The notes under the pieces were generated by a model. That model was not told the DNA's origin. It did no database searches and saw only the letters and a list, made by a program, of their open reading frames with translations. A program made the translations under genes and the position numbers. A stretch of DNA of 64,000 bases from Ideonella aquatica (lineage in GTDB: Bacteria; Pseudomonadota; Gammaproteobacteria; Burkholderiales; Burkholderiaceae_C). Positions 16,590 to 24,795 of this stretch are shown here, piece after piece; positions within the stretch are counted from its first letter, which is position 1, and every line of letters starts with the position of its first letter. The stretch spans positions 1 to 64,000 of the forward strand of contig NZ_JAGQDE010000019.1 of the NCBI RefSeq assembly GCF_018069755.1, given 5' to 3'.

Positions 16590-19430
16590 ATGCCACTCCG
16601 ATTCCAGCCCCGACTCCGTCCGCTGTGCGCCGCGCTGGCGCTGGCCTGTGCCGCCGGCCTGGCCACAGCATCGCCGCAAGGGGTGGTGATCAGCCAGGTC
16701 TACGGCGGTGGTGGCAACTCGGGGGCCACGCTGAAGAATGACTTCATCGAGCTGTTCAACGGCGGCACCTCCCCGGTGTCGCTGGCAGGCTGGTCGGTGC
16801 AGTACAACTCCACCACCGGCACCGGCACCTGGCTGAAGACCGACCTGGGCCATGTGGTGCTGCAGCCGCGCCAGTACTACCTGGTCCAGGAGGCCCAGGG
16901 CGCGGGCGGTACGCAGGACCTGCCGACGCCGGACGCGATCGGCAGCATCGCGATGGGCTCGACCGGTGGCAAGGTGGCGCTGGTCAGCAGCCTCACGCCG
17001 CTGGTGGGCGACAAGCCGGTCTCAACGGCCATCGTCGATCTGGTGGGCTTTGGCGCGGCCAATTACTTTGAAGGGGCGGGTGCGGCGCCGGCCCCATCGA
17101 ACACCACGGCCGACCAGCGGGCCGCCGATGGGTGCACCGACAGTGACCACAACAACGCCGACTTCGCCGTCGCCGCTCCGAATCCGCGCAACACCGCGTC
17201 CACGCTGGGCAGCTGTGGCATCAGCACGCCGCCCAGCCACTCGATCATGGAGATCCAGGGCAGCGGCGCCACCAGCCCGCTCGTCGGCCAGCAGGTCAGC
17301 ACCTCGGGCGTGGTCACGCGTGTCAACAACAACGGCTTCTTCCTGCAGGACCCGCTGGGTGACGGCGATCCGCTGACCTCCGACGGTGTTTTCGTCTTCA
17401 CTGGCGCGCTGCCCACGGTGACGGCCGGGCAGGCGGTGCAACTGGTGGGCACGGTCACCGAGTTCAACACCGGTGCCGCCAGCAACCCCGATACCGCCGC
17501 CCACACCGTGACCGAGCTGACCGGCATCAGTGGCCTGGTGGTGCAGGCCAGCGGCCAGGTGATCGCGCCCACCGTGATCGCCTTCCCCGAACGGGTCAAT
17601 GACGATCTGGAGCAGGTCGAAGGCATGCTGGTCACCCTGACGGGTCCGCTGACCGCCTCGCAGAACGACTTCCAGGGCCGCTACGGCCAGGTCACGCTGT
17701 CGGCCGGCGGTCGGCTGGAAACGCCCACCAACCGCTACCGCCCCGGCACGGCCGAGGCCCAGGACCTGGCGGACGCCAATGCACGTCGCCGCATCATCCT
17801 GGACGACGGTACCAGCCAGCAGAACCCCAACCCCACGCCCTACCTGGGCGAGGGCGACACACTGCGCGCCGGTGACACCGTGGCGGCGGTCACTGGCGTC
17901 GTGGACTACGGCCTGGCCACCAGCAGCTCGGCCGGCCTGGGTGACTACCGCATCCACCCCACCGAGCCTGTGGTCTTCACGCGCGCCCGCCCGCGCACCG
18001 AGGCGCCGCCGCCGCTGCCCGGCAACCTGCGGCTGGCCAGCTTCAATGTGCTGAACTACTTCACCACCTTCACCGACGGCACCGATGCCGACGGCCGCAG
18101 CGGCCAGGGCTGCACGCTCGACGGTGTCAGCCTGCCGCAGAACTGCCGAGGCGCCGACAACCTGGCCGAGTTCCAGCGCCAGCGCGCCAAGGTCGTGGCC
18201 GCGCTCGCGGCCATCAACGCCGACGCCGTGGGCCTGATCGAGATGCAGAACAACGGCGCCACCGCGGTGCAGAACCTGGTCGACGGGCTGAACGCCCAAC
18301 TGGGTGCCGGCACCTACGCTGCGGTGCCTGACCCCGCGCAGGGCAGCGGCAGCGATGCGATCAAGGTGGCCATGATCTACAAGCCTGCCCGCTTGCAGCG
18401 CGCGGCCGAGGCCCAGAGCGACGTGGATGCAGTGCATAACCGCCCGCCGCTGGCCCAGACCTTTGAGGCCCCCAACGGCGAGCGCCTGACGCTGGTGGTC
18501 AACCACCTGAAGAGCAAGGGCAGCTGCCCCGGCCCCAGCGACCCCGACCATGACGGCAACCAGGACACCGGCGACGGCCAGGGCTGCTGGAACGCGCGCC
18601 GCGTGGCGCAGGCCCAGCGCACCGCCACCTGGGTGGTCAGTCTGGCCGGCGCTGCCGGCACCGACGCGGCCTTGCTGCTGGGCGACCTCAACGCCTATGC
18701 CAAGGAAGACCCCGTGGTGGCGCTCGTCGACAGCGGCTTCGCAGACCAGATCGCCCGCTTCAACAGCGCGGGCTACTCGTATGTGTTCGACGGCGCGGCC
18801 GGCCGCCTGGACCACGCGCTGGCCACGCCCGCACTGGCGGCGCGCCTGACCGATGCCGCGCCGTGGCACATCAACGCCGACGAGCCCTCGGTGATTGACT
18901 ACAACACCGAGTTCAAGCAGCCCCAGTGCGGCACCTGCGGGCCCGACCTCTACACCGCCACGGCCTACCGGTCATCGGACCATGACCCGGTGGTGGCCGG
19001 CCTGTACCTGGTGAAGGTGATCGGCAGCACGGCGGGCCGGGACCGGCTGGTCGGCACCCCGGGTGACGACCAGCTGATCGGCGGCAGTGGCGCCGACAAG
19101 CTCACCGGTGGCGCCGGCGAGGATGTGTTCACCTACACCGCGATGAGCGATGCGCGCGACACCATCCTGGACTTCATGCCGGGCTCGGACCGCATTGATC
19201 TGCGCGCCTTGCTGGCCAGCATCGGCTACAGCGGCGCCGACCCGATCGCCGACGGCGTGGTGCGTCTGAAGGACAGCGCCAAGGGGGCGGTGTTGCAGAT
19301 CGACGCCGACGGCGTCGGCACGGCGGCGAAGTGGACGCCGCTGGCGGTGCTCAGCGGCGTGCCGGCCAGCGCGGTGGACCCGCAGCGCGACCTGGTGTTC
19401 TTCAACCCCGCGCCACGCGACCGGCGCTGA
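16590..19430 (+). CDS. Secreted ExeM/NucH-like endonuclease with lamin-tail and RTX-type domains
   Basis: ATG 16590 follows AGCGAGG by eight bases and begins a clear Sec signal peptide (Arg-rich start, Ala/Leu core, Ala-Thr-Ala-Ser end); the product has 946 residues. Domains in order: lamin-tail domain (about 30-150, Val-Ile-Ser-Gln-Val-Tyr-Gly-Gly), OB-fold nuclease-associated domain (about 215-350), exonuclease-endonuclease-phosphatase domain (about 477-805) with Ser-Phe-Asn-Val-Leu-Asn-Tyr, an Ile-Glu-Met-Gln-Asn metal-site Glu, Gly-Asp-Leu-Asn-Ala and the terminal Ser-Asp-His-Asp-Pro-Val. Residues about 814-946 form an RTX/T1SS-like tail (Gly-Gly-Ser-Gly-Ala-Asp nonapeptide, then Asp-Phe-Xaa-Pro-Gly-Ser-Asp). 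It likely degrades extracellular DNA, for example in biofilm turnover or phosphate scavenging. Two export signals in one protein is unusual. Confidence 0.85.
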   Translation: MPLRFQPRLRPLCAALALACAAGLATASPQGVVISQVYGGGGNSGATLKNDFIELFNGGTSPVSLAGWSVQYNSTTGTGTWLKTDLGHVVLQPRQYYLVQEAQGAGGTQDLPTPDAIGSIAMGSTGGKVALVSSLTPLVGDKPVSTAIVDLVGFGAANYFEGAGAAPAPSNTTADQRAADGCTDSDHNNADFAVAAPNPRNTASTLGSCGISTPPSHSIMEIQGSGATSPLVGQQVSTSGVVTRVNNNGFFLQDPLGDGDPLTSDGVFVFTGALPTVTAGQAVQLVGTVTEFNTGAASNPDTAAHTVTELTGISGLVVQASGQVIAPTVIAFPERVNDDLEQVEGMLVTLTGPLTASQNDFQGRYGQVTLSAGGRLETPTNRYRPGTAEAQDLADANARRRIILDDGTSQQNPNPTPYLGEGDTLRAGDTVAAVTGVVDYGLATSSSAGLGDYRIHPTEPVVFTRARPRTEAPPPLPGNLRLASFNVLNYFTTFTDGTDADGRSGQGCTLDGVSLPQNCRGADNLAEFQRQRAKVVAALAAINADAVGLIEMQNNGATAVQNLVDGLNAQLGAGTYAAVPDPAQGSGSDAIKVAMIYKPARLQRAAEAQSDVDAVHNRPPLAQTFEAPNGERLTLVVNHLKSKGSCPGPSDPDHDGNQDTGDGQGCWNARRVAQAQRTATWVVSLAGAAGTDAALLLGDLNAYAKEDPVVALVDSGFADQIARFNSAGYSYVFDGAAGRLDHALATPALAARLTDAAPWHINADEPSVIDYNTEFKQPQCGTCGPDLYTATAYRSSDHDPVVAGLYLVKVIGSTAGRDRLVGTPGDDQLIGGSGADKLTGGAGEDVFTYTAMSDARDTILDFMPGSDRIDLRALLASIGYSGADPIADGVVRLKDSAKGAVLQIDADGVGTAAKWTPLAVLSGVPASAVDPQRDLVFFNPAPRDRR

Positions 19431-19436
19431 GCGGCG

Positions 19437-19460
19437 CGGCGCGCGCTCAGTCGCGCGCCG
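19437..19460. terminator. Convergent hairpin with a stop codon in its loop
   Basis: CGGCGCGCG (19437-19445) pairs with CGCGCGCCG (19452-19460) over nine bases; the six-base loop CTCAGT contains the minus-strand stop codon of the lipoprotein hydrolase. It lies directly after the nuclease stop and could serve both convergent genes. Confidence 0.5.
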
Positions 19461-20769
19461 GCACGCGCGTGTCCAGCGGCGGCGGCGTCCAGTCCGGCAG
19501 CATCCTGCACTCGCCCGGGAAACGGGTGCGGGCGGCTTCGCAGCGCGCGGCCACCGTGGCCGGGGCGGGCTTCACGCCACGGTCCACCCAGGCCTGCAGG
19601 GCTTCGAGCAGCGCCACGTAGACCGGGTCGGCCAGGTAGCTGTGCTCGCTGTGGTCGGTGTAGACCTGCACCAGGTGATCGGCCTGGCCGGCGCGCGCCA
19701 TCGTGCGGCCGAATTCGCCGGACAGCTCAGGGAAAGCCACCGGGTCCTGGCGCGCATGCACGGTCAGCACCGGCGCGGCGATGCGGCCGGTGGGGTCGGT
19801 GTCGGCCGCAAAGCGCGCGCGGGCCTTGGGGTCGGCGCGGTAGCGCAGCACGGCGGCATTGAGCGCATCGTCGTCGGTCGAGCCCTGGTAGCGCACCCCC
19901 TCGTTGCCGAACACCGGCTGTTCGCCGCTGCGCCGGGCGATGTCGGCGAAGTGGAAGGTGGCCCAGTTCAGGTGGCCCTGCACGCTGCGTTCCTGAATGC
20001 GGATCACCGAGGTCAGCGTCTTCAGGCGCGCCGCCTGCTCGGCACTGCGCTGCGCCGCAGGCAAGCCCAGGCCCAGGCACTCGCGGGTGCGCGCGGCCAG
20101 GTCGGCCTGCTTCATGGGGGAGCCGGCCGGCTGGCCCATCCACAGCGGGTAGGGCGGCTCGTCGGGGCGCGGGTGGTTGCCGCACAGCTGCTGATAGACC
20201 ACGCGCAGGTCCAGCCGGAAGTCATAGCTCCTGGAGCCGCCGCCCAGCACGCCACTGCTCAGCAGCACGCCGTCGTAGGCGCTGGGCTGGCGCTCGGCCA
20301 GGCGGGCGGCCACGCTGGCGCCCCAGCTCTGTCCGTGCAGCAGCGTGCGCCGCGGTTGGCCCACATGGGTGACGAACAGGCGGCGCAGACGCTCGGTGTC
20401 CTCGGCGGCGGCCAGCACCTGCACGCCGCCCTGGGCGAAGCTGCTGCCGGCCCAGGCGTAGCCGGCGCGCACAGCGATCGACCAGCGGTGCAGGTCCTCG
20501 GCCACGCGTTCGGCGCGTGGCTCGCCCAGCAGCGGGCCGCCGTGCGCATGCACGACCAGATCGCCGCTGGCCGCGGTCCAGCCGGGGGGCAGGGCGATCA
20601 GGATGTGGGCGCCAGCGCTGTCGCGGCCGCCCAGGCAGCGGCTGCCGGTGGGCAGGCCGTCGGGGCAGGCCAGGGCCTGCGGCGCCGGCTCGGGGGGCAG
20701 CGGCGGCGTGCTGCGGCAGGCCGCCAGCAGCAGTGCCGGCATCAGCAGGGCGGTCGGTCGAATGGTCAT
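19447..20769 (-). CDS. Alpha/beta hydrolase lipoprotein
   Basis: A 440-residue protein with a lipoprotein signal peptide: lipobox Leu-Leu-Ala-Ala-Cys with C18. The alpha/beta-hydrolase core shows His-Ala-His-Gly-Gly (oxyanion region), the nucleophile elbow G146-Q-S148-W-G150, an Asp in His-Ala-Arg-Gln-Asp-Pro, and a His in Asp-His-Ser-Glu-His-Ser. It is probably anchored in the outer membrane or periplasm and acts as an esterase or peptidase; the substrate is unknown. It is divergent from the acyl-CoA synthetase gene, with about 150 bases between the starts, and convergent with the secreted nuclease. Confidence 0.75.
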   Translation of the reverse strand: MTIRPTALLMPALLLAACRSTPPLPPEPAPQALACPDGLPTGSRCLGGRDSAGAHILIALPPGWTAASGDLVVHAHGGPLLGEPRAERVAEDLHRWSIAVRAGYAWAGSSFAQGGVQVLAAAEDTERLRRLFVTHVGQPRRTLLHGQSWGASVAARLAERQPSAYDGVLLSSGVLGGGSRSYDFRLDLRVVYQQLCGNHPRPDEPPYPLWMGQPAGSPMKQADLAARTRECLGLGLPAAQRSAEQAARLKTLTSVIRIQERSVQGHLNWATFHFADIARRSGEQPVFGNEGVRYQGSTDDDALNAAVLRYRADPKARARFAADTDPTGRIAAPVLTVHARQDPVAFPELSGEFGRTMARAGQADHLVQVYTDHSEHSYLADPVYVALLEALQAWVDRGVKPAPATVAARCEAARTRFPGECRMLPDWTPPPLDTRVPARD

Positions 20770-20923
20770 GGTGCAGGGAACCTCCAGCGGGCTTCGATGC
20801 TCTGTGCTGTGCTGATGCGCGTCAAGTTAGGTGCATTCCCCCAGACGCAGCGCTGGAATCCCCCGACGACGGCGGCTGCGGCTGTCGCTATCGTCGCCCC
20901 ATCCTGACACTGGAGTCCTTGCC

Positions 20924-22609
20924 ATGGCGTCTTCGCCGCAACTGCTGCTCGACCACGTCTACGCCCACGAAACCCAGCGCGCCGATCAGGTCTTCATGAC
21001 CCAGCCGGTCGGCAATGGCCAGGTGGTGAACTACACCTGGGCGCAGACGCTGGACCAGGCGCGCCGCATGGCCACCCACCTGCAGGCCCTGGGCCTGGAG
21101 CCCGGCGCGCGGGTGGCGATGCTGTCCAAGAACTGCGCCCACTTCATCATGGCCGAGCTGGCCATCTGGATGGCGGGCTGCACCACGGTGGCGATCTTCC
21201 CCACCGAGACCGCCGACACGGTGAACTACGTGCTCTCGCACAGCGAGGCCAGCCTGCTGTTCGTCGGCAAGCTCGACACCTGGGCGCACCAGAAACCCGG
21301 CGTGCCCGACAGCCTGCCCTGCATCGCCTTCCCGCTGGCCCCCGAGGGCCATGGTCTGCCCACCTGGGACGAGATCATGGCGCGCACTGAGCCGATGGCC
21401 GGCCAGCCGGCGCGCGCGCCGCAGGACATCGCGGTGCTGATGTACACCTCCGGCTCCACCGGCACGCCCAAGGGCGTGATGCACAGCTTCGAGCGCTTCA
21501 GCGCCGCGGCGGTGGGCATCCGCGAGGACCTGCGCCGGCGCATCGGCCAGGACGCGCCCTACCGCGTGCTGTCCTACCTGCCGCTGTCGCACATCTTCGA
21601 GCGCTCCTGGATCGAAGGCGCGGCGCTGGTGGACGGCCGCACCCACATGTTCTTCGCCGAGGCGCTGGACACCTTCCTGGCCGACCTGCAGCGCGCCCGC
21701 CCCACGCTGTTCATCAGCGTGCCGCGGCTGTGGCTGAAGTTCCAGCAGGGCGTGTTCGCCAAGATGCCGCCGGCCAAGCTCGAGCGGCTGCTGAAGATCC
21801 CCATCCTGGGCAAGATCGTCGCCAAGAAAGTGCGCACCGGCCTGGGCCTGGACGCGGTGCTGATGGCCGGCAGCGGCTCGGCCCCCATCCCGCCCGACCT
21901 GATCGCCTGGTACCGTCGCATCGGCCTGCCGCTCTACGAGGGCTACGGCATGACCGAGGACTGCGCCTACTCGTTCACCTCGAACGCCCAGTACAACGCG
22001 CCGGGCTATGTGGGCGTGGCGCTGCCGGGCGTGCAGCTGCGGCTGAGCGCCGAGGGCGAGATCCTGATCAAGAGCCCGGGCCAGTTGGTGGGCTACTACA
22101 AGCGTCCCGACCTGGACGCCGAGGTCTTCACCGAGGACGGCTTCTTCCGCACCGGCGACCTGGGCGAGATGAACCCGCAGGGCCTGCTGAAGCTGACCGG
22201 CCGCGCCAAGGAGCTGTTCAAGACCGCCAAGGGCAAGTACGTCGCGCCCGCGCCGATCGAGAACCGCATCAACGCCCACCCGATGGTGGAGCTGTCGCTG
22301 GTGTCGGGCGTGGGCCAGCCCGCGGCCTACGCCATGGTGCTGCTCTCTGAGACCCTGCGCCCGCGCCAGCACGAGCCCGAGCTGCGCCAGCAGGTCACGG
22401 CCGAGCTGTCGCGCCTGCTCGACGAGATCAATGCCAGCGTGGCCGACTACGAGCAGCTGAAGATGCTGGTGGTGGTGCGCGAGCCCTGGAGCATCGAGAA
22501 CGGCTGCCTGACGCCCACCATGAAGATCAAGCGCGCCGGCATCGAGAAGATGATCGCCCCCGAGCTGGACCGCTGGTACTCGGACAAGCAGAAGGTGCTG
22601 TGGCAGTGA
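20924..22609 (+). CDS. Long-chain acyl-CoA synthetase (AMP-binding, FAA1-like)
   Basis: ATG 20924 has GGAG eight bases upstream; the product has 561 residues. Adenylate-forming motifs are clear: Tyr-Thr-Ser-Gly-Ser-Thr-Gly-Thr-Pro-Lys-Gly (A3), Gly-Tyr-Gly-Met-Thr-Glu (A5), and Arg-Thr-Gly-Asp-Leu (A7) followed by a Gly-Arg-Ala-Lys-Glu-Leu-Phe-Lys segment. It activates a fatty or aryl-alkyl acid to the CoA thioester at the cost of ATP to AMP. The overall layout with a long Lys-Gly-Lys-Tyr-Val-Ala-Pro-Ala-Pro-Ile-Glu loop is typical of eukaryote-like long-chain synthetases in proteobacteria. It is monocistronic and ends against the cyclodeaminase-like gene at a strong hairpin. Confidence 0.88.
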   Translation: MASSPQLLLDHVYAHETQRADQVFMTQPVGNGQVVNYTWAQTLDQARRMATHLQALGLEPGARVAMLSKNCAHFIMAELAIWMAGCTTVAIFPTETADTVNYVLSHSEASLLFVGKLDTWAHQKPGVPDSLPCIAFPLAPEGHGLPTWDEIMARTEPMAGQPARAPQDIAVLMYTSGSTGTPKGVMHSFERFSAAAVGIREDLRRRIGQDAPYRVLSYLPLSHIFERSWIEGAALVDGRTHMFFAEALDTFLADLQRARPTLFISVPRLWLKFQQGVFAKMPPAKLERLLKIPILGKIVAKKVRTGLGLDAVLMAGSGSAPIPPDLIAWYRRIGLPLYEGYGMTEDCAYSFTSNAQYNAPGYVGVALPGVQLRLSAEGEILIKSPGQLVGYYKRPDLDAEVFTEDGFFRTGDLGEMNPQGLLKLTGRAKELFKTAKGKYVAPAPIENRINAHPMVELSLVSGVGQPAAYAMVLLSETLRPRQHEPELRQQVTAELSRLLDEINASVADYEQLKMLVVVREPWSIENGCLTPTMKIKRAGIEKMIAPELDRWYSDKQKVLWQ

Positions 22610-22614
22610 GCTGC

Positions 22615-22640
22615 CGGCGCGTGGCTCAGGCCACGCGCCG
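22615..22640. terminator. Strong bidirectional hairpin, stop codon in the loop
   Basis: CGGCGCGTGGC (22615-22625) and GCCACGCGCCG (22630-22640) form a perfect 11-base-pair stem with loop TCAG. The TCA in the loop is the minus-strand stop codon of the cyclodeaminase-like gene. The hairpin begins five bases after the acyl-CoA synthetase stop. No T-run is present on either strand. Confidence 0.55.
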
Positions 22641-23675
22641 CATCACCGCGCGCGAGGCGCCGGGCCGGGTGATGCGAAACAGGTCCTTCGGATCCTCGGC
22701 CTCGGGCACCAGGGCCACCGACTGGCCCAGGCCATGGGCCTCGGCCTGCTGCAGCACGTAGCGCAGCGTCGAGTAGTCCTCCAGCGCGAAGCCCACCGAG
22801 TCGAAGACCGTGACCTGCTGCGCGCTCTGGCGTCCCACGGTCTGGCCGGCCAGCACGCGCCACAGGTCCACTACCGGAAAGTCGGCGGGCAGCTGCTGGA
22901 TGTCGCCCTCGATGCGGGTCTGCGGCTCGTACTCGACGAACACGCGGGCGCCGCGCAGCACGTCGGCATGCAGCTCGGTCTTGCCGGGGCAGTCACCGCC
23001 CACCGCGTTGAGGTGCATGCCCGGCTCGATCATCTCGGGCGTCAGGATGGTGGCGTAGGTCTTGTCGGCGGTGACGGTGGTGACGATGTCGGCGCCGCGC
23101 ACCGCGTCGGCGGTGGAGGTGGCGCGGCGCAGCCGCAGGCCCGGATAGACGGACAGGTTGCGCAGCAGCTTGTCGGTGGCGGCCGGGTCGACATCGAACA
23201 CCGCGATCTCCTCGATGCCCAGGTGCGCATGGAAGGCCAGGGCCTGGAACTCGCTCTGTGCGCCGTTGCCGATCAGTGCCATGCGGCGCGCATCGGGCCG
23301 GGCCAGTGCGCGCGCCGCCATCAGCGAGGTGGCGCAGGTGCGCAGCGCGGTGGCCACGGTCAGCTCCGACAGCAGCACCGGATACCCGGTGGCCACCTCG
23401 GCCAGCACGCCAAAGGCCATCACGGTGTACAGCCCCTGGCGGGTGTTGCTCGGGTGGCCGTTGACGTACTTGAAGGCGTAGTGGTGCGCATCGGCCACCG
23501 GCATCAGCTCGATCACGCCGATCTCGGAATGGCTGGCCACGCGGGCCGACTTGTCGAAGTCGTTCCAGCGGATGAAGTCGGCGCGCAGCGTGTCGGCCAG
23601 CTCGCCGATGAAGCGCTCCAGGCCGACCGCCTGAACGAGGCGGGACATCGTGGGCACATCGATGAAGCGGGTCAT
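22626..23675 (-). CDS. Ornithine cyclodeaminase / mu-crystallin family protein
   Basis: ATG 23675 is preceded by AAGGAG, giving 349 residues. The protein has the two-domain layout of the family: an N-terminal and C-terminal dimerisation/substrate part around a Rossmann NAD-binding domain (Ala-Leu-Ile-Gly-Asn-Gly-Ala-Gln-Ser-Glu). The Lys in Phe-Lys-Tyr-Val-Asn-Gly-His-Pro and the Asp in Val-Gly-Gly-Asp-Cys-Pro-Gly-Lys match the substrate-binding Lys and catalytic Asp of ornithine cyclodeaminase, which turns ornithine into proline and ammonia. Some relatives act on other amino or imino acids. It is divergent from an Lrp/AsnC gene with a palindrome between them, suggesting amino-acid-responsive control. 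Confidence 0.85.
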   Translation of the reverse strand: MTRFIDVPTMSRLVQAVGLERFIGELADTLRADFIRWNDFDKSARVASHSEIGVIELMPVADAHHYAFKYVNGHPSNTRQGLYTVMAFGVLAEVATGYPVLLSELTVATALRTCATSLMAARALARPDARRMALIGNGAQSEFQALAFHAHLGIEEIAVFDVDPAATDKLLRNLSVYPGLRLRRATSTADAVRGADIVTTVTADKTYATILTPEMIEPGMHLNAVGGDCPGKTELHADVLRGARVFVEYEPQTRIEGDIQQLPADFPVVDLWRVLAGQTVGRQSAQQVTVFDSVGFALEDYSTLRYVLQQAEAHGLGQSVALVPEAEDPKDLFRITRPGASRAVMRRVA

Positions 23676-23767
23676 GTTGTCTCCTTGTCCGGTCCAGCCG
23701 GTCCCGCCATTGTTCCCGGGAGTGCTGCCAGATTGAAGAGAGCAACTTGTCAGGTTATGCTGTTTGC

Positions 23768-23782
23768 TTGGCAAATTGCCAA
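23768..23782. promoter_or_regulatory. Palindromic operator TTGGCAA-A-TTGCCAA
   Basis: A perfect 7-1-7 inverted repeat lies in the 130-base region between the divergent cyclodeaminase-like and Lrp/AsnC genes, 24 bases upstream of the regulator's ATG. An odd palindrome of about 15 bp matches the size of Lrp/AsnC sites, so it is the likely operator for autoregulation and for control of the divergent gene. Confidence 0.6.
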
Positions 23783-23805
23783 ATGAAATTGGCACTCTGA
23801 TCACC

Positions 23806-24228
23806 ATGGACGATGTCGACCGCCAACTCATCGCGCTGCTGCGCGCCGATGCCCGGATGCCGGTGGTGGCGCTGGCGCGGCGCCTGAAGGTGGCCCGCGC
23901 CACGGTGCAGAACCGCATCGCCAAGCTCGAGGCCAGCGGCACCATCGTCGGCTACACGGTGCGCCTGAAGCCCGAGGTCGAGGGCCAGCGCATCCGCGCA
24001 CTCACCTCGATCGAGGTGGACGGCCATGTGGGCGAGGCGGTGCGCCGCACGCTGCGCGGCCACCCCCATGTGGTGGCCCTGCACACCACCAACGGGCGCT
24101 GGGACATGATTGCCGAACTGGCCGCCGATTCGCTGGAGGCCTTCGACCAGGTGCTGGGCGAGATCCGCCAGATCGAGGGCATTGCCACCACCGAGACCAG
24201 CATCCTGCTGTCCACCCACAAGGCCTGA
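23806..24228 (+). CDS. Lrp/AsnC family transcriptional regulator
   Basis: A 140-residue regulator starting at ATG 23806 (Met-Asp-Asp-Val-Asp-Arg-Gln). The N-terminal winged helix-turn-helix spans residues about 2-60 (a Leu-Ala-Arg-Arg-Leu-Lys-Val-Ala-Arg-Ala-Thr-Val-Gln-Asn-Arg recognition helix). The C-terminal RAM/AsnC effector domain follows (Thr-Thr-Asn-Gly-Arg-Trp-Asp). Such proteins bind amino acids and form octamers. It is divergent from the cyclodeaminase-like gene, and BkdR/Lrp-type activators often control such neighbours. Confidence 0.88.
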   Translation: MDDVDRQLIALLRADARMPVVALARRLKVARATVQNRIAKLEASGTIVGYTVRLKPEVEGQRIRALTSIEVDGHVGEAVRRTLRGHPHVVALHTTNGRWDMIAELAADSLEAFDQVLGEIRQIEGIATTETSILLSTHKA

Positions 24229-24303
24229 GCGCCAGGGGAGATACCGCCGCCGTGGCACGAAAGCTGCGACGATGCCAGCCCTGATGCCTGCCCCGGAGCC
24301 CCG

Positions 24304-24795
24304 ATGGACCTGCCCGCCCACCAACTGTCGATGACGGTGCTGATGACGCCCGACACCGCCAACTTCGCCGGCAACGTGCACGGCGGCACCATCCTGAAGC
24401 TGCTCGACCAGGTGGCCTATGCCTGCGCCAGCCGCTATGCGGCGCGCTATGTGGTGACGCTGTCGGTCGACCAGGTGGTGTTCCGCGAGCCGGTGCATGT
24501 GGGCGAGCTGGTCACCTTCCTGGCCGCGGTCAACCACACCGGCACCAGCTCGATGGAGGTGGGCGTCAAGGTGATCGCGCAGGACATCCGCTCGCAAAGC
24601 CAGCGCCACGTCAACAGCTGCTTCTTCACGATGGTGGCGGTGGACGACGAGCGCAAGCCGGTGCCGGTGCCGCCGCTGCGCCCGTTCACGCCCGACGAGA
24701 AACGCCGGCACGCTGCCGCGGTGGTGCGCAAGGAGCTGCGCCAGGAGTTCCAGCGCCGCACGGCGGCCCTGCGCCAGGAGTCGGCAGCTCAGTAG
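24304..24795 (+). CDS. Acyl-CoA thioesterase, hot-dog fold (YciA/BACH type)
   Basis: A 163-residue single hot-dog domain. The Asn-Xaa-His-Gly-Gly-Thr-Ile-Leu-Lys-Leu-Leu-Asp segment is the family's central helix with the active-site Asp (Leu-Leu-Asp-Gln-Val-Ala-Tyr). It hydrolyses acyl-CoA to free acid and CoA; chain preference cannot be read from sequence. The C terminus is a charged Arg/Gln-rich helix. The stop codon overlaps by seven bases the end of the convergent nitrate reductase gene. Confidence 0.87.
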   Translation: MDLPAHQLSMTVLMTPDTANFAGNVHGGTILKLLDQVAYACASRYAARYVVTLSVDQVVFREPVHVGELVTFLAAVNHTGTSSMEVGVKVIAQDIRSQSQRHVNSCFFTMVAVDDERKPVPVPPLRPFTPDEKRRHAAAVVRKELRQEFQRRTAALRQESAAQ

